A stretch of 64,000 nucleotides of DNA from Acetobacter sicerae (GCF_011516765.1 NZ_JAAABN010000001.1:434001-498000); one strand, 5' to 3'. Positions 8,863 through 18,693 are shown, counted from the stretch's first letter. Made by a program: numbers and translations. Notes: a model not told the origin generated them from the sequence alone.

Positions 8863-10239
8863 TCAGACGTTCAGCGGTGACCATGTCGGCCCAGAACCAC
8901 CCTCCGGGGTCGGGATGGCCCGCTCATGAAATCCGGTAATATCAATCGTATGGATCGCAGCGCCGCCGCTCGCGCCGCCACGAGAGAAAGCCAGAACACG
9001 ACCATTCGGGCAGAAGCTCGGAGACTCCACCGTATAGCCCTGCGTCATGATCCGCTCTCCTGTTCCATCAGGATTCATGACACCCAGAGAGAACTGTCCT
9101 CCTGAAATACGTGTAAAGCCGATCAGATCGCCTCGCGGTGACCAGACGGAATCGCCGTAATGACCGCTACCATAAGAAAGTCGACGTGCTGCGCCGCCAC
9201 TTGCGCTCATGATGTAAAGCGCGGGTGAGCCGCCCTTGTCAGAATTGAAAACAATCTGGGAGCCGTCAGGACTAAAGCTCGGGCTGACGTTAATGGCTCC
9301 ACCCGACGAAGTAATCTGGCGCTTGGCTCCGGACGCAATATTGACCGAATACAGGTCTGAGCCGCTTCCTTTCGCCACAGGAACGACAAGCGTGTTGCCG
9401 TCTGGCGAATAATGCGGCCCAAGCGGAACGCCGTTGAAATCGCCAATAATGCGCTGATGGCCGCTGGCCAGATCAAACACGTAAATCCGGGGCACAGAGG
9501 AAGCATAGGAAAGAAAGGCGATCTGGTCGCGCACCGGGCTGAACGCAGGCAGCTTGGTCTGCGTGCTGCTCAGAATACGGCAGTTTGCGCCATCCTGATC
9601 CATGACAGCCAGCCGCATGCGGGGCTGATGCACGGAACCGGAACGGGAGATGAAGCCGATGCGTGTGTCGAAATATCCCTTTTCGCCGAGCATCCGCTGA
9701 TAGATCACGTCACCCATGATGTGGGCGATCCGACGCCAGTTGGCGGAATTGGTCGTATAGGCCGTTCCCTGAATCTGCTGACCCGCGAGAACATCCCATA
9801 GCCGGAATTCAACGCGGATACTGCCGCTTCCTGAAAAACCACCTGTGACCGCCGCATGTGCGCCCATCGCCTTGTAGGGCGCGAAATCAGGTGTGCCGGA
9901 CATGGCGGAGCCCGGAAGAACCTTGAACAGACCCGTATTGGAGAGGTCGTTGGTCACAACCTGCGTGATCTGCTCGCCAATGCCGGGACCGAAGGACGGA
10001 ATGACGATGGGAATAGGAGCCGTGCGCGCCTGATCCACCGTAATTTCAGCAGCCGGCGCATCGGCAGCAGCCCAGGCTGACAGAGGCGTTGCAGTCAGTC
10101 CGCCCACCAGTCCGGCTCCCGCCGCCAGGCCGCCACCCAGAAGAGAGCGGCGACGCATTCCGTTCGGACCAAACGCCTCAACAAGAGCTTCAGCCTCATG
10201 ATCCGGGAGATAGCGGTTGGAAATCGAAACCATGGTCAT
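8863..10239 (-). CDS. tolB: Tol-Pal system beta-propeller protein TolB
   Basis: Periplasmic TolB: an N-terminal alpha/beta domain (about residues 65-190) followed by a six-bladed propeller of WD40-like PD40 repeats (PSFSPDGSQIVFNSD, WSPRGDLIGFT and similar). The 458 residues are longer than usual because of the N-terminus: about 27 residues precede a twin-arginine-like segment, RRRSLLGGGLAAGAG, ending in an AxA site (AWAA). The ATG at 10239 has a good GAGAGG site four bases upstream, so the long N-terminus seems real; a start at 10158 would give a short Tat-like signal. Usual TolB proteins carry Sec signals. It sits 22 bases after tolA. Confidence 0.95.
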   Translation of the reverse strand: MTMVSISNRYLPDHEAEALVEAFGPNGMRRRSLLGGGLAAGAGLVGGLTATPLSAWAAADAPAAEITVDQARTAPIPIVIPSFGPGIGEQITQVVTNDLSNTGLFKVLPGSAMSGTPDFAPYKAMGAHAAVTGGFSGSGSIRVEFRLWDVLAGQQIQGTAYTTNSANWRRIAHIMGDVIYQRMLGEKGYFDTRIGFISRSGSVHQPRMRLAVMDQDGANCRILSSTQTKLPAFSPVRDQIAFLSYASSVPRIYVFDLASGHQRIIGDFNGVPLGPHYSPDGNTLVVPVAKGSGSDLYSVNIASGAKRQITSSGGAINVSPSFSPDGSQIVFNSDKGGSPALYIMSASGGAARRLSYGSGHYGDSVWSPRGDLIGFTRISGGQFSLGVMNPDGTGERIMTQGYTVESPSFCPNGRVLAFSRGGASGGAAIHTIDITGFHERAIPTPEGGSGPTWSPLNV

Positions 10240-10261
10240 GTGTCCTCTCTAATCCTGCGGC

Positions 10262-11308
10262 TTATGGCCGGAAGACGAATTTCAGAGTCTGGGTCTTGCC
10301 CAGCAGGTTCTTCGGGATAGGCAGTTTTGAACAGGTCGGACTGAGCACTGCCGCCCGCGCCCGCTCGGCGAGAGCGCGATAAGACGAATCACTGTTCATC
10401 TTCGCCTGCGTTTCAGGCGCAAAAGTGACAATCCTCGCCTCGCCACTTGCATCGACCGTCACCACAAGATGGGCAACGAAAGTCGCGTAGTCCTTGGCAG
10501 CGGTATCTTCCGTGTAGCAACGACGGACCTCGCCACCGATGGCGCGCTGGTCACCGGCGCTCATCTTGCCCGTGATATCCCCGCTGGGCGAACCGCCACC
10601 ATCCGGCGCGCCACCCTGACGTGGATTGGCCTGCCCTTTGGGAGCATGCGTCTGCTTGGAATCAGCGCGGAAAGAATCCAGCGTCTCCAGCAGCGAATGC
10701 GTATCAGCCTCGGTTTTCTTGGCCGGGTTGGGCTGCGTGATGTGCGACGGCAGAGCCATATCCGGCAGCTTGTCAGTCGGCTGTGACATCGGCGACGGCG
10801 GTGCGACGGCAGATGATGTCACGGCCGGCGCCTGCAGGGACGGCGGAGCTGCCACCTTGGAGGGTGTCGGCTTTGCCGGAGGTGTCGGCGGCGTCTTTTC
10901 AGCATCCGGTGACGGCTCCTCCATCTTTGGCGGAATAGGTGTATCCGGCAACGGCGGCGCTTCTGTCGGCGGCGGAGGCGGCACGGGCGGCGGAGGTGGT
11001 GGCGGAGGCGGCGTTTCTTCCGGCGGCAACGGCTTTGGAGGTGTCGGCGTCTGAGGCGCGTCCACCTTTTCTGGAGCCGGAGCGGGTGCGGGCTTGGAAG
11101 AGGGCGTGGCGGATTTGGCCGGAGGGCCGGAATCGCTGCTCGCACCTTCAAACTGCACTTCTACCGGTGGCGGTTCCTTGGGTTCCTCAGGTGGCTTCTG
11201 CTCTGGAATAGCCAGCAGCAGAGCGGCGAGAATCAGGAAATGCAGCGTGCCCGAGACAATCGTCGAGCGCCGCATCAGAATGGTTTCGGAACGGCGGGGC
11301 CGAACCAT
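10262..11308 (-). CDS. tolA: TolA/TonB-like energy-transducing protein
   Basis: Links the TolQ-TolR motor in the inner membrane to Pal/TolB. The 348-residue product has one N-terminal transmembrane helix (LHFLILAALLLAIPE, about residues 23-38), a long Pro/Lys/Glu-rich periplasmic spacer (about 40-190) including a run of prolines near residue 105, and a folded C-terminal domain (about 240-348) with the conserved Cys pair of TolA III (RRCYTED and SPTCSKLP). The proline-rich spacer is more TonB-like than the Ala/Lys helix of enterobacterial TolA, as is common in Alphaproteobacteria. The position between tolR and tolB decides the name. Confidence 0.9.
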   Translation of the reverse strand: MVRPRRSETILMRRSTIVSGTLHFLILAALLLAIPEQKPPEEPKEPPPVEVQFEGASSDSGPPAKSATPSSKPAPAPAPEKVDAPQTPTPPKPLPPEETPPPPPPPPPVPPPPPTEAPPLPDTPIPPKMEEPSPDAEKTPPTPPAKPTPSKVAAPPSLQAPAVTSSAVAPPSPMSQPTDKLPDMALPSHITQPNPAKKTEADTHSLLETLDSFRADSKQTHAPKGQANPRQGGAPDGGGSPSGDITGKMSAGDQRAIGGEVRRCYTEDTAAKDYATFVAHLVVTVDASGEARIVTFAPETQAKMNSDSSYRALAERARAAVLSPTCSKLPIPKNLLGKTQTLKFVFRP

Positions 11309-11433
11309 GGAGTGTCAGACTCCTGACGTCATGCCGCAGTGCAGCAGATCGCGGAGAACCACTGGGGTCCGCGGCCACCGCACCGGGGCGCATGAAGGGA
11401 AAAGGGAAAGTTCTGAAACATGAAAGGCAAATC

Positions 11434-11883
<450 letters not shown>

Positions 11884-11886
11884 GAC

Positions 11887-12609
11887 TTACGCCCTTTCCT
11901 CGGACTGACGGGACAGAATGGCTGCGAATTCGGTGCCGAATCCCTCCAGACGGTCCTGAAACTGCATCAGGGAATTGTTGATCACATTGTAGCCGATCAC
12001 GGCCGGAATGGCGGTGACAAGACCGATCGCCGTTGCGAACAGGGCTTCGGAAATACCCGGAGCGACAACGCTCAGGTTGGTGTTGTGCATCGCCGCAATC
12101 GAACTGAACGAGTGCATGATGCCCCAGACCGTGCCGAAGAGACCGATGAATGGTGCGATCGGACCGATGGTTGCGAGGAAAATCATCCAGCGCTCAAGAC
12201 GATCCATCTCGCGCGTAATGGTGATGTTCATCGCCCTGTCGACGCGCTCCTGCACGCCGCCGTGAACAAGGTCCACGCCCGGAATACGGGAAGACCGCCG
12301 CCACTCACCCATGGCCGCGCCAAAAATCGCGGCCATCGGATGGGAAGGCTTGGCGCCTTCATTCTCATACAGATCGTCCAGACTGCCGCCGGACCAGAAC
12401 TTGTCTTCGAATGCCGTGGCCTGCCGCTCGACACGGCGCAGGGTCACAACCTTGTCGAAAATGATGGCCCAGACCCAGATGCTGCAACCGACAAGGCCGA
12501 GCATGACCAGTTTGACAACCAACGACGCCTGTACGAACAGGCCCCACAGCGACAAATTCCCACCCGCAGCTGCGGCGAGATTTGTTGCGTCTACCGCTGC
12601 TTGATCCAA
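11887..12609 (-). CDS. tolQ: TolQ proton channel subunit (ExbB family)
   Basis: Inner-membrane component of the Tol motor, 240 residues. Three transmembrane segments are visible: around 25-48, then a pair near 140-165 (ATIGPIAPFIGLFGTVWGI) and 180-205 (ALFATAIGLVTAIPAVIGY), with the family signature GLFGTVWGI. The start is a TTG at 12609, supported by a very strong AGGAGG site six bases upstream. It begins the tolQRAB run. ybgC lies 168 bases upstream on the same strand. Confidence 0.95.
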   Translation of the reverse strand: MDQAAVDATNLAAAAGGNLSLWGLFVQASLVVKLVMLGLVGCSIWVWAIIFDKVVTLRRVERQATAFEDKFWSGGSLDDLYENEGAKPSHPMAAIFGAAMGEWRRSSRIPGVDLVHGGVQERVDRAMNITITREMDRLERWMIFLATIGPIAPFIGLFGTVWGIMHSFSSIAAMHNTNLSVVAPGISEALFATAIGLVTAIPAVIGYNVINNSLMQFQDRLEGFGTEFAAILSRQSEERA

Positions 12610-12777
12610 AAAACGCCTCCTGTCCTGATACGGACCTGCTTTTTCCTGCCGCGCAACCGGCTTCCGGCAAAAGCCGAAGAAGACAGTGCATATCCGACTC
12701 GCAAAACATTCGAATCGTCAGGCGATCCTTACTGGCTTCCTGCGGAAAGCAGAAGAGACCTTCCCATTATTCGTGTT

Positions 12778-13185
12778 TCATTCTTCAAGTCTGGCAAGCA
12801 GAGCACGCCAGGAAGGCGGAAATCGGGCAGGCCGTCCATCTTCCGCACGAATGCAGGCAAGACGCACGTCCGTATGGACGCAGAGCTGACCATCCTTGAG
12901 GAAATCCTGCACCAGATGGCAGGTTGCCGCCGCCTGCGCCCTCAGTCTGGTCCGAACGGTAAAAACATCGTCAAGACGTAGTGGACGGCGGTAATCCAGA
13001 GTCGCATTCCGAACGACAAACAGCAGCCCGTAATCGTTCAGCAGATCCATCGCCGACATGCCTTCCGAACGGATGGCCTCCGTACGTGCTCTCTCCGCAA
13101 AAGCCAGATAGCGCGCATGATAGACCACACCTCCCGCATCGGTATCTTCGTAATAGATTCGAAAGTCGATGTTATGAATGGTCAT
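12778..13185 (-). CDS. ybgC: Tol-Pal-associated acyl-CoA thioesterase YbgC
   Basis: Hotdog-fold thioesterase of 135 residues conserved at the head of tol-pal operons. The 4-hydroxybenzoyl-CoA-thioesterase-type signature [19 protein letters not shown], including the catalytic Asp, is near the N-terminus. The start codon overlaps the ruvB stop by four bases (ATGA), so translation is coupled to ruvB. The physiological acyl substrate cannot be read from sequence; in other species short-chain or phospholipid-related acyl thioesters are reported. Confidence 0.93.
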   Translation of the reverse strand: MTIHNIDFRIYYEDTDAGGVVYHARYLAFAERARTEAIRSEGMSAMDLLNDYGLLFVVRNATLDYRRPLRLDDVFTVRTRLRAQAAATCHLVQDFLKDGQLCVHTDVRLACIRAEDGRPARFPPSWRALLARLEE

Positions 13186-14246
13186 GCTTCGCCTTCTTCG
13201 GTCATGTCATCTTCGGCAAGAAGATCAAATTGCGAGATCTGGGCCGATGCTGGCGGCGTCAATCCAAGATGCCGCCACCCCCGCTCTCCCAGCACGCGCC
13301 CCCGACTTGTGCGGAGCACAAGACCTTCCTGAATCAGGTAAGGCTCGATCACATCTTCCAGCGTGTCGCGGGCTTCCGCCAAAGCGGCAGCCAGTGTCTC
13401 CACGCCCACCGGACCGCCATTATGGTATTCGGCGATCCGCCGCAAATACCGCCGGTCCATTCCATCCAGTCCCAGCCCATCCACTTCAAGACGGGTCAGC
13501 GCCGCATCAGCCAGCTCTGCTCCGACCGGCTCATCGCTGGTATGGCCGACTGACGCGAAATCCCTGACCCGCCGCAGAAGACGTCCGGCGATACGCGGTG
13601 TCCCACGCGACCGACGCGCAATCTCCATCGCCCCTGCTTCCGTCAGCGCAAAACCAAGTTTGCGTGCGCCTCGCGACACGATGAGTTGCAGTTCGTCCGG
13701 TGTGTAGAACACCAGCCGCAACGGAATACCGAAACGGTCCCGCAGCGGTGTAGCCAACAGTCCGGCACGGGTCGTCGCCGCTACAAGCGTGAACGGCGCG
13801 AGATCAATCCTGACCGATCGGGCTGCTGGTCCCTCTCCGATAATCAGATCAAGCTGAAAATCTTCCATCGCCGGGTAGAGGATTTCCTCAATGGCGGGTT
13901 GCAGGCGGTGGATCTCGTCAATGAACAGCACATCACGGGGCTGAAGATTGGTCAGGATCGCAGCCAGGTCCCCTGCCCGCTGGATCACCGGCCCGGACGT
14001 CGCCCGGAATCCGACGCCGAGTTCACGCGAGACAATCTGCGCGAGTGTTGTCTTTCCCAGTCCCGGCGGACCATGCAGCAGGACATGGTCCAGCGCTTCA
14101 CCACGGTTACGCGCCGCCTCGATAAAGATGGCCAGATTTTCCCTGCTGGATTTCTGTCCTGTGAAATCGGCGAGGGTCTGCGGGCGAAGACCTCCTTCGC
14201 CAAGATCCTCTTCGGTGCGCTCAGGATCGACTGTGCGGTCGTTCAT
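13182..14246 (-). CDS. ruvB: Holliday junction DNA helicase RuvB
   Basis: Hexameric AAA+ motor that drives branch migration with RuvA. It has 354 residues: Walker [13 protein letters not shown] (about residue 65), Walker [11 protein letters not shown], sensor motif VAATTRAG, the arginine-finger region [10 protein letters not shown], and a winged-helix C-terminal domain. Length and motifs are standard. It overlaps both ruvA and ybgC by four bases. Confidence 0.97.
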   Translation of the reverse strand: MNDRTVDPERTEEDLGEGGLRPQTLADFTGQKSSRENLAIFIEAARNRGEALDHVLLHGPPGLGKTTLAQIVSRELGVGFRATSGPVIQRAGDLAAILTNLQPRDVLFIDEIHRLQPAIEEILYPAMEDFQLDLIIGEGPAARSVRIDLAPFTLVAATTRAGLLATPLRDRFGIPLRLVFYTPDELQLIVSRGARKLGFALTEAGAMEIARRSRGTPRIAGRLLRRVRDFASVGHTSDEPVGAELADAALTRLEVDGLGLDGMDRRYLRRIAEYHNGGPVGVETLAAALAEARDTLEDVIEPYLIQEGLVLRTSRGRVLGERGWRHLGLTPPASAQISQFDLLAEDDMTEEGEA

Positions 14247-14860
14247 TTCGCCAGTTCTTTCAGAGCATCACGGATAACGCCATCAAGTGTCGCCTCCGCC
14301 TCCTTTTCCGCAATCAGACGCGACACGATAGGCCAGGCTTCAGCGCGTCGGAAACCCAGCCCGGCGAGCGCCAGCAAGGCGTCTGCTTCAATAGTCCCGC
14401 CGGCATTTCCCTGAGCGATGATGGCGGCTGTTGCTGTTCCACCCCCACCACCCGGCATTTTTCCGGCCTTGTCTCGCAACTCGGTCAGCAGACGATCCGC
14501 AAGACGTCCGCCCACGCCCGGCGCACGGGTCAGGCTGGCCTTGTCGGCGCTGGCGATGGCGGAAATCAGTTCGGACGGAGAGAGCGTGGAGAGCAAACCA
14601 AGTGCGACCTTGGCCCCGACCCCCTGAATGGCCGTCAGTGTGCGAAACCACTCACGTTCAGCGGTGGTTGCGAAACCATAGAGAAGAATGGCGTCTTCCC
14701 GGACGATGGTCTCCACCAGCACCTTTGCGAGTTCAGGCGGGTTCGGAAGCGCCGAAATCGTTCGTGTCGAGGCAAAGACAAGATACCCCACCCCATTCAC
14801 ATCAATCACACAGCGATCAGCTTCGACATGTGACAGCAGGCCGGTCAGCGAGGCGATCAT
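14243..14860 (-). CDS. ruvA: Holliday junction DNA helicase subunit RuvA
   Basis: Binds four-way junctions and loads RuvB. The 205 residues show the OB-fold N-terminus ([20 protein letters not shown] strands), the two helix-hairpin-helix motifs ([13 protein letters not shown] and [16 protein letters not shown]), a Gly-rich linker (PGGGGGTA) and the small C-terminal RuvB-binding domain ([12 protein letters not shown]). It overlaps ruvC and ruvB by four bases on each side. Confidence 0.96.
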   Translation of the reverse strand: MIASLTGLLSHVEADRCVIDVNGVGYLVFASTRTISALPNPPELAKVLVETIVREDAILLYGFATTAEREWFRTLTAIQGVGAKVALGLLSTLSPSELISAIASADKASLTRAPGVGGRLADRLLTELRDKAGKMPGGGGGTATAAIIAQGNAGGTIEADALLALAGLGFRRAEAWPIVSRLIAEKEAEATLDGVIRDALKELAK

Positions 14861-15399
14861 CGGCGGGCACCCGCGCTACGGACCGCTGCACTGCGGCTTC
14901 CGGCTTCCACACGCAATGAACTGGCGCGATGATGGGCATGACAGATGGCGACAGCCAGCGCGTCCGACGCGTCATTGCGGGAGATGGAGGCTGTGGGCAA
15001 CAGACGACGCACCATCATTTCAACCTGCTCCTTGGTAGCTGCTCCCGTTCCGACCACGGCGCGTTTCACGGACATCGCACCGTATTCAGCGACAGTCAGA
15101 CCTTCCAACGCGGGAGCCAGCAGCGCAACCCCACGGGCATATCCAAGCTTGAGGGTCGAGGAGCCATTCCGGTTGACGTAGGTTTCCTCCACGGCCGCCT
15201 CATTGGGTTTATGCGTCTGGATTAAAGCCGTCAGAGCATCATAAAGGGCGCACAGCCGGGCTGGCACAGGCTCACTGCTGTCGGTTGCGATCACCCCGTC
15301 CGCGACGTGAATGAGACGATTGCCGTCAACGTCGATCACTCCCCAACCAGTGAAGCGCAGTCCGGGATCAATGCCTATAAGGCGGGCTCGTGAAGTCAT
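14857..15399 (-). CDS. ruvC: Crossover junction endodeoxyribonuclease RuvC
   Basis: Resolves Holliday junctions. The frame is open from 15444, but the conserved N-terminus RLIGIDPGLRFTGWGVI begins six residues after the ATG at 15399, which has an AAGAGA site upstream; this gives 180 residues, close to family length. Catalytic acidic residues are in place: the Asp of IDPG, the Glu of VEETYVNRN, and the Asp pair of RNDASDALAVAICH. It is first in the ruvCAB-ybgC run, with four-base stop/start overlaps downstream. Confidence 0.95.
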   Translation of the reverse strand: MTSRARLIGIDPGLRFTGWGVIDVDGNRLIHVADGVIATDSSEPVPARLCALYDALTALIQTHKPNEAAVEETYVNRNGSSTLKLGYARGVALLAPALEGLTVAEYGAMSVKRAVVGTGAATKEQVEMMVRRLLPTASISRNDASDALAVAICHAHHRASSLRVEAGSRSAAVRSAGARR

Positions 15400-15588
15400 G
15401 TTTGTTCTCTTAGCGTTCTTGTTCTGCGCACGCCAGAGCATCACCCCGGAGGGTAGGAAAAGGTCTCATCCGTTATGCTGAGCGGTTTGTTACCCTCAGT
15501 CTCATTCATTCTTCTGGGAAAGATAGCTTTAATAATTTCCGTGATAAGCCGAAGCGATTGTCCGGGACCGGCGAAGGAAGAAGCGGCT

Positions 15589-16734
15589 ATGGCACGAGTA
15601 AGATGCCTCATGATGCAAAGAGATGAGACTCTCCTTCTTGAAGCCTGGTTCCGATATTACGGATATCTTTTCGGTTTTGAGAATCTCTGCGTTTTTGACA
15701 ACAACTCCACTGATCCGACTGTTATTGAAATCCTGAAGACCTATGAACGCGCCGGTGCGGATATTCACTGGGGACATAACCGTCCTGAGGATTATCTCGG
15801 CCGCAACGAACATTTCAAAAACGTCATCCGGCACTGGGATTCAGGAGGACATTATGATTTTGTCCTGCCTCTCGACTGTGATGAATTTCTTGCCGTTTTC
15901 ACGGAAGACGGTCTGAGCTGTTCCAGAAAATCCATTCACGCGGCCTTTGATGCCCTCCTTGGCGACAGGCGTGCTTTCGAAATCCAGTCGATGCTGTTCA
16001 ATGTGCCTTCAAGGCCGGGATATTTTCGACCTGAACCGCATCTCAGGACCTTCCTCGCAGCCGATACCCTGGACAACATGGATTTTGGATTTCAGGGCTG
16101 CTCGTCCAGACTTTCTCGGGATCGACGCATTACGGATTTTACTTTTATCCATATGCACAACAAGCCTTTTTCCAGTCTGCTACAGCACACGCGTTACAAG
16201 CTGGAAAAAGTCGTTCCCCTCGACAATCCCAAGATTCTGGCAGGTTATCACGGCCCGGAAGCCCGCCTGATCCGCTATCTGGGCATGAAAGAAGGGGACT
16301 ATCTGCAGCAATTCGGAAATGGCGTATTTCTGCGTTTTCAGGGACTGGCCGATCTCATGCCAGCCTTGGGAATCACTGACCGTTATCTGACCGAAGAACC
16401 ATCCGAAAAATCCGAATCAACATCTGGAATTGATTTTATCGATGTCAGTAAAGGCCGTGTAACAAACACGATATCCTTTAACCCCGCAGGCTATCTTCGT
16501 CTCAACCCCGATGTAATGGCCGCCGGCATCCCGCCATTACGACATTATATTACGCACGGTAGAGAAGAAGGACGCATCTTCGCTGAGAAAGTCTCGGGAG
16601 ACGAGCCTCTGACGACGATCCCTTCGAACAGTGCGAGCCGCCTGACTGTACCTCAGAAGAAGTCGACGCGATCAAAGAAAACCATTCCCAAAGGTCTGGC
16701 AAGACAACCACGCAAAAAGCCTGCCACCCCTTGA
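15589..16734 (+). CDS. Glycosyltransferase family 2-like protein with C-terminal NPDV-type motif
   Basis: About 381 residues from an ATG at 15589 with a clear GGAAGAAG site; an upstream in-frame start at 15475 lacks one. The N-terminal part resembles the Glyco_tranf_2_4 group: LMMQRDETLLLEAWFRYY, FDNNSTDPTVI and the metal-binding segment LPLDCDEFL (DxD-like). Near the C-terminus a separate motif, YLRLNPDVMAAGIPPLRHY followed by GREEGR, resembles NPDV repeats seen in some alphaproteobacterial surface proteins. The end is basic (KKSTRSKKTIPKG). No polysaccharide cluster surrounds it; acceptor and donor are unknown. Codon use looks slightly more AT-rich than neighbouring genes. Confidence 0.75.
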   Translation: MARVRCLMMQRDETLLLEAWFRYYGYLFGFENLCVFDNNSTDPTVIEILKTYERAGADIHWGHNRPEDYLGRNEHFKNVIRHWDSGGHYDFVLPLDCDEFLAVFTEDGLSCSRKSIHAAFDALLGDRRAFEIQSMLFNVPSRPGYFRPEPHLRTFLAADTLDNMDFGFQGCSSRLSRDRRITDFTFIHMHNKPFSSLLQHTRYKLEKVVPLDNPKILAGYHGPEARLIRYLGMKEGDYLQQFGNGVFLRFQGLADLMPALGITDRYLTEEPSEKSESTSGIDFIDVSKGRVTNTISFNPAGYLRLNPDVMAAGIPPLRHYITHGREEGRIFAEKVSGDEPLTTIPSNSASRLTVPQKKSTRSKKTIPKGLARQPRKKPATP

Positions 16735-16768
16735 AATCAGCGCCTCTTAAATCCTGAGGCAGGGGCCT

Positions 16769-16966
16769 TCAGGGCATCGCGCCGAGACTTCCTACACCGT
16801 ATAAACCGCGCACAGGGTGCCTGCTTCCACCGCCTTCAGTGGGATGACATGCACTGAGCGCTGACAGGATGACAAAGGCAGTCGCCAGCTTTGCCAACCT
16901 GTTTCGTGTAGATGTGCTGAGGGAACCTGTCGTTCTTCCGGAAAGAAAAACCGCCTTTCTCCTCAT
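16769..16966 (-). CDS. Possible small lipoprotein
   Basis: A 65-residue frame starting seven bases after the stop of the exported-protein gene upstream. The middle reads like a lipoprotein signal: KLATAFVILSALSAC, with a lipobox-like LSAC, then a short Gly/Pro-rich tail (HPTEGGGSRHPVRGLY). An in-frame TTG close to the hydrophobic stretch would give a compact entericidin-sized product of about 42 residues. No good ribosome binding site is visible for either start, so the call rests on composition and position only. Confidence 0.35.
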   Translation of the reverse strand: MRRKAVFLSGRTTGSLSTSTRNRLAKLATAFVILSALSACHPTEGGGSRHPVRGLYGVGSLGAMP

Positions 16967-16972
16967 ACCGGA

Positions 16973-17668
16973 TTACTGTCCGACAGAAGTGGAAGCTGGA
17001 GCAGGTGCCTGAGCTGGGGCAACCACTGAACCGGCTGCGCCAGCCTGCTGCTGAACTGACACATTTGGCGCCACCACGCGGTTAAGCACAGTGAAGGACA
17101 CCGCCTCCATGGTGGTGACGTCGACCTTGTCATCTTTTTTGAGCTGAGCAAGCATCGGTTGGAAGATCTTCTGCTTCACCACAACTTCACGCTGCGTTCC
17201 CGCTGAGTCGATTACCGTCAGCGTGTGTGTCGCCACGTCAGTCGAGACAACACTGACACGGCGACGTCTGAAGGACACCAGCGTCCCGTGCGGATGACGA
17301 TTCGCGTAACCGCGGGCAGCAGAGGTGGTGGATTCCGGCGCAGGGCTATCGGGAGCAGCAAGCGTCGCATCCAGCGTCTTGATCGCACGAATGTTCAGCC
17401 GATCTCCGACGTCGAGATGCGGCAGAACATGACGTTTCACCGGCACATCAAGCGTGAACAGGTCGCCGTCTTCAGCACGCAGCAGGATTTCCCCCGTAGT
17501 GCTATCGACGGTTTCAACCGTAGCAATCGTATTGTTTGTGGCAGTAATCACGCTCTGGGCTGCGGCAGGCTCTGCCACAAGAGCTGTTACTGCACATCCA
17601 GACATCATGGCGGCAAGGACTACGGCACGGCAGGACCTGCCCGGACGAAAGAATGTCGAGGGATTCAT
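16973..17668 (-). CDS. Exported protein of unknown function
   Basis: 231 residues with a Sec signal peptide (hydrophobic AVVLAAMMSGCAVTALVA, cleavage likely after EPAAAQ). The mature part is mainly beta-type, with two short repeated beta units (TIATVETVDSTTGEILLRA and VSVVSTDVATHTLTVIDSA), each linking an OB-like hairpin to a basic segment, then an Ala/Pro-rich tail (APAQAPAPASTS). I do not recognise the family. The periplasm or cell surface is the likely site. A small lipoprotein-like frame may follow in the same transcript. Confidence 0.7.
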   Translation of the reverse strand: MNPSTFFRPGRSCRAVVLAAMMSGCAVTALVAEPAAAQSVITATNNTIATVETVDSTTGEILLRAEDGDLFTLDVPVKRHVLPHLDVGDRLNIRAIKTLDATLAAPDSPAPESTTSAARGYANRHPHGTLVSFRRRRVSVVSTDVATHTLTVIDSAGTQREVVVKQKIFQPMLAQLKKDDKVDVTTMEAVSFTVLNRVVAPNVSVQQQAGAAGSVVAPAQAPAPASTSVGQ

Positions 17669-17976
17669 GGAGTCAAGACGCCTTTAAAATTCAGATGACG
17701 TAACATTACAGGCAAGGACTGCCCTATACCATTCCTGATTGCATAACTGTCATAGTTTGAGAACCAAAAGTGATCTGTCGGGTCAGAAAGCGATTTCCTG
17801 TCTGCCCCGCCGTTGCGAGCCATCACGAACAGGACAGATGCCCACGTGGGCATGCGATCGCCTGTTGCACAGTTCGCCCACAACAGGCTTATGATTGCCG
17901 CTAAAGTTGTGGAGCGTCCCTTTTTGGTTACAGCGGGACGCTGCGCGGCATTCTATCTCGACCAAGGATCATTCTC
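17669..17976. other. Intergenic region between divergent genes, with a 16-bp palindrome
   Basis: 308 bases between the exported-protein gene (minus) and the thioesterase gene (plus). No gene is seen. It must carry both promoters. A perfect palindrome, ATGCCCACGTGGGCAT, lies at 17838-17853. Confidence 0.5.
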
Positions 17977-18393
17977 GTGCCGACAAGCTCTCCTTACCCC
18001 CCCGAAGTGATCCCGACGATCCGCGTTGTTGCAATGCCGACCGACACCAACCCGGCTGGAGATGTTTTTGGGGGCTGGCTTGTCTCCCAGATGGACCTGG
18101 CGGCTGGAACCGCGGCAGCCTTCCGCGCCAAGGGCCGATGTGTCACGGTGGCGATCGACAGCTTCATTTTCCATGAACCCGTCGCGGTTGGCGACGAGGT
18201 CAGCATCTACACCAAGATCACTCAGACAGGCTCAAGCTCAATTATCGTCCACGTTGAAACCTGGCGGAGAGCGCGCAACACCAATGAGCGTCGTCGGGTG
18301 ACACAGGGCAAATTCACATTCGTTGCGCTGGATGAAAATCGCAAGCCTCGCCGCTTGCCGCCAGAGGCCGGATTTGACACGATTACAGACTGA
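17977..18393 (+). CDS. Acyl-CoA thioesterase, YciA type
   Basis: Hotdog-fold hydrolase of 138 residues starting at a GTG with AAGGA nine bases upstream. Family features: PTDTNPAGDVFGGWLVSQMD (catalytic Asp/Asn region of YciA and BACH thioesterases), CVTVAIDSFIFHEPVAVGD and VETWRRARN. It hydrolyses acyl-CoA to free CoA and acid; chain-length preference cannot be read from sequence. It stands alone, with an AT-rich gap downstream. Confidence 0.9.
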   Translation: MPTSSPYPPEVIPTIRVVAMPTDTNPAGDVFGGWLVSQMDLAAGTAAAFRAKGRCVTVAIDSFIFHEPVAVGDEVSIYTKITQTGSSSIIVHVETWRRARNTNERRRVTQGKFTFVALDENRKPRRLPPEAGFDTITD

Positions 18394-18693
18394 CAAGGCA
18401 GAAAGTGAACCCACTCAAATCTTGGCGCCGGACCACACGCTCCAAAGCGCATCTCGAAAATCGCCAATAGAGGTCCGGCAAAGGATTTTTATTCTTTAAT
18501 GGTTGCATTTGAAGCCCTGAGGAAGGGACATCAAGGCAAAATCCAACGCATTCAAGTGCGAAAGATCTCACCAGCAGCAGAACTTTCGAACCAGACCCTT
18601 ATAAATTTCATCGTTATGATTTTTTCACCTGTCTTATCTAAAAATTACGTCAGCATTCTACGCGCAGATTTGTATTTTTAGAAAGGTTACCGT
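18394..18693. other. AT-rich gap upstream of the DUF4422 gene
   Basis: 300 bases whose base composition falls sharply toward AT after about 18480. The short frames here have no recognisable features. It presumably carries the promoter of the gene at 18694. Confidence 0.5.

Noticed and set aside
18499..18681. 60-codon plus-strand frame upstream of the DUF4422 gene
   Set aside because: No ribosome binding site, no recognisable features, and it lies in the AT-rich promoter region.
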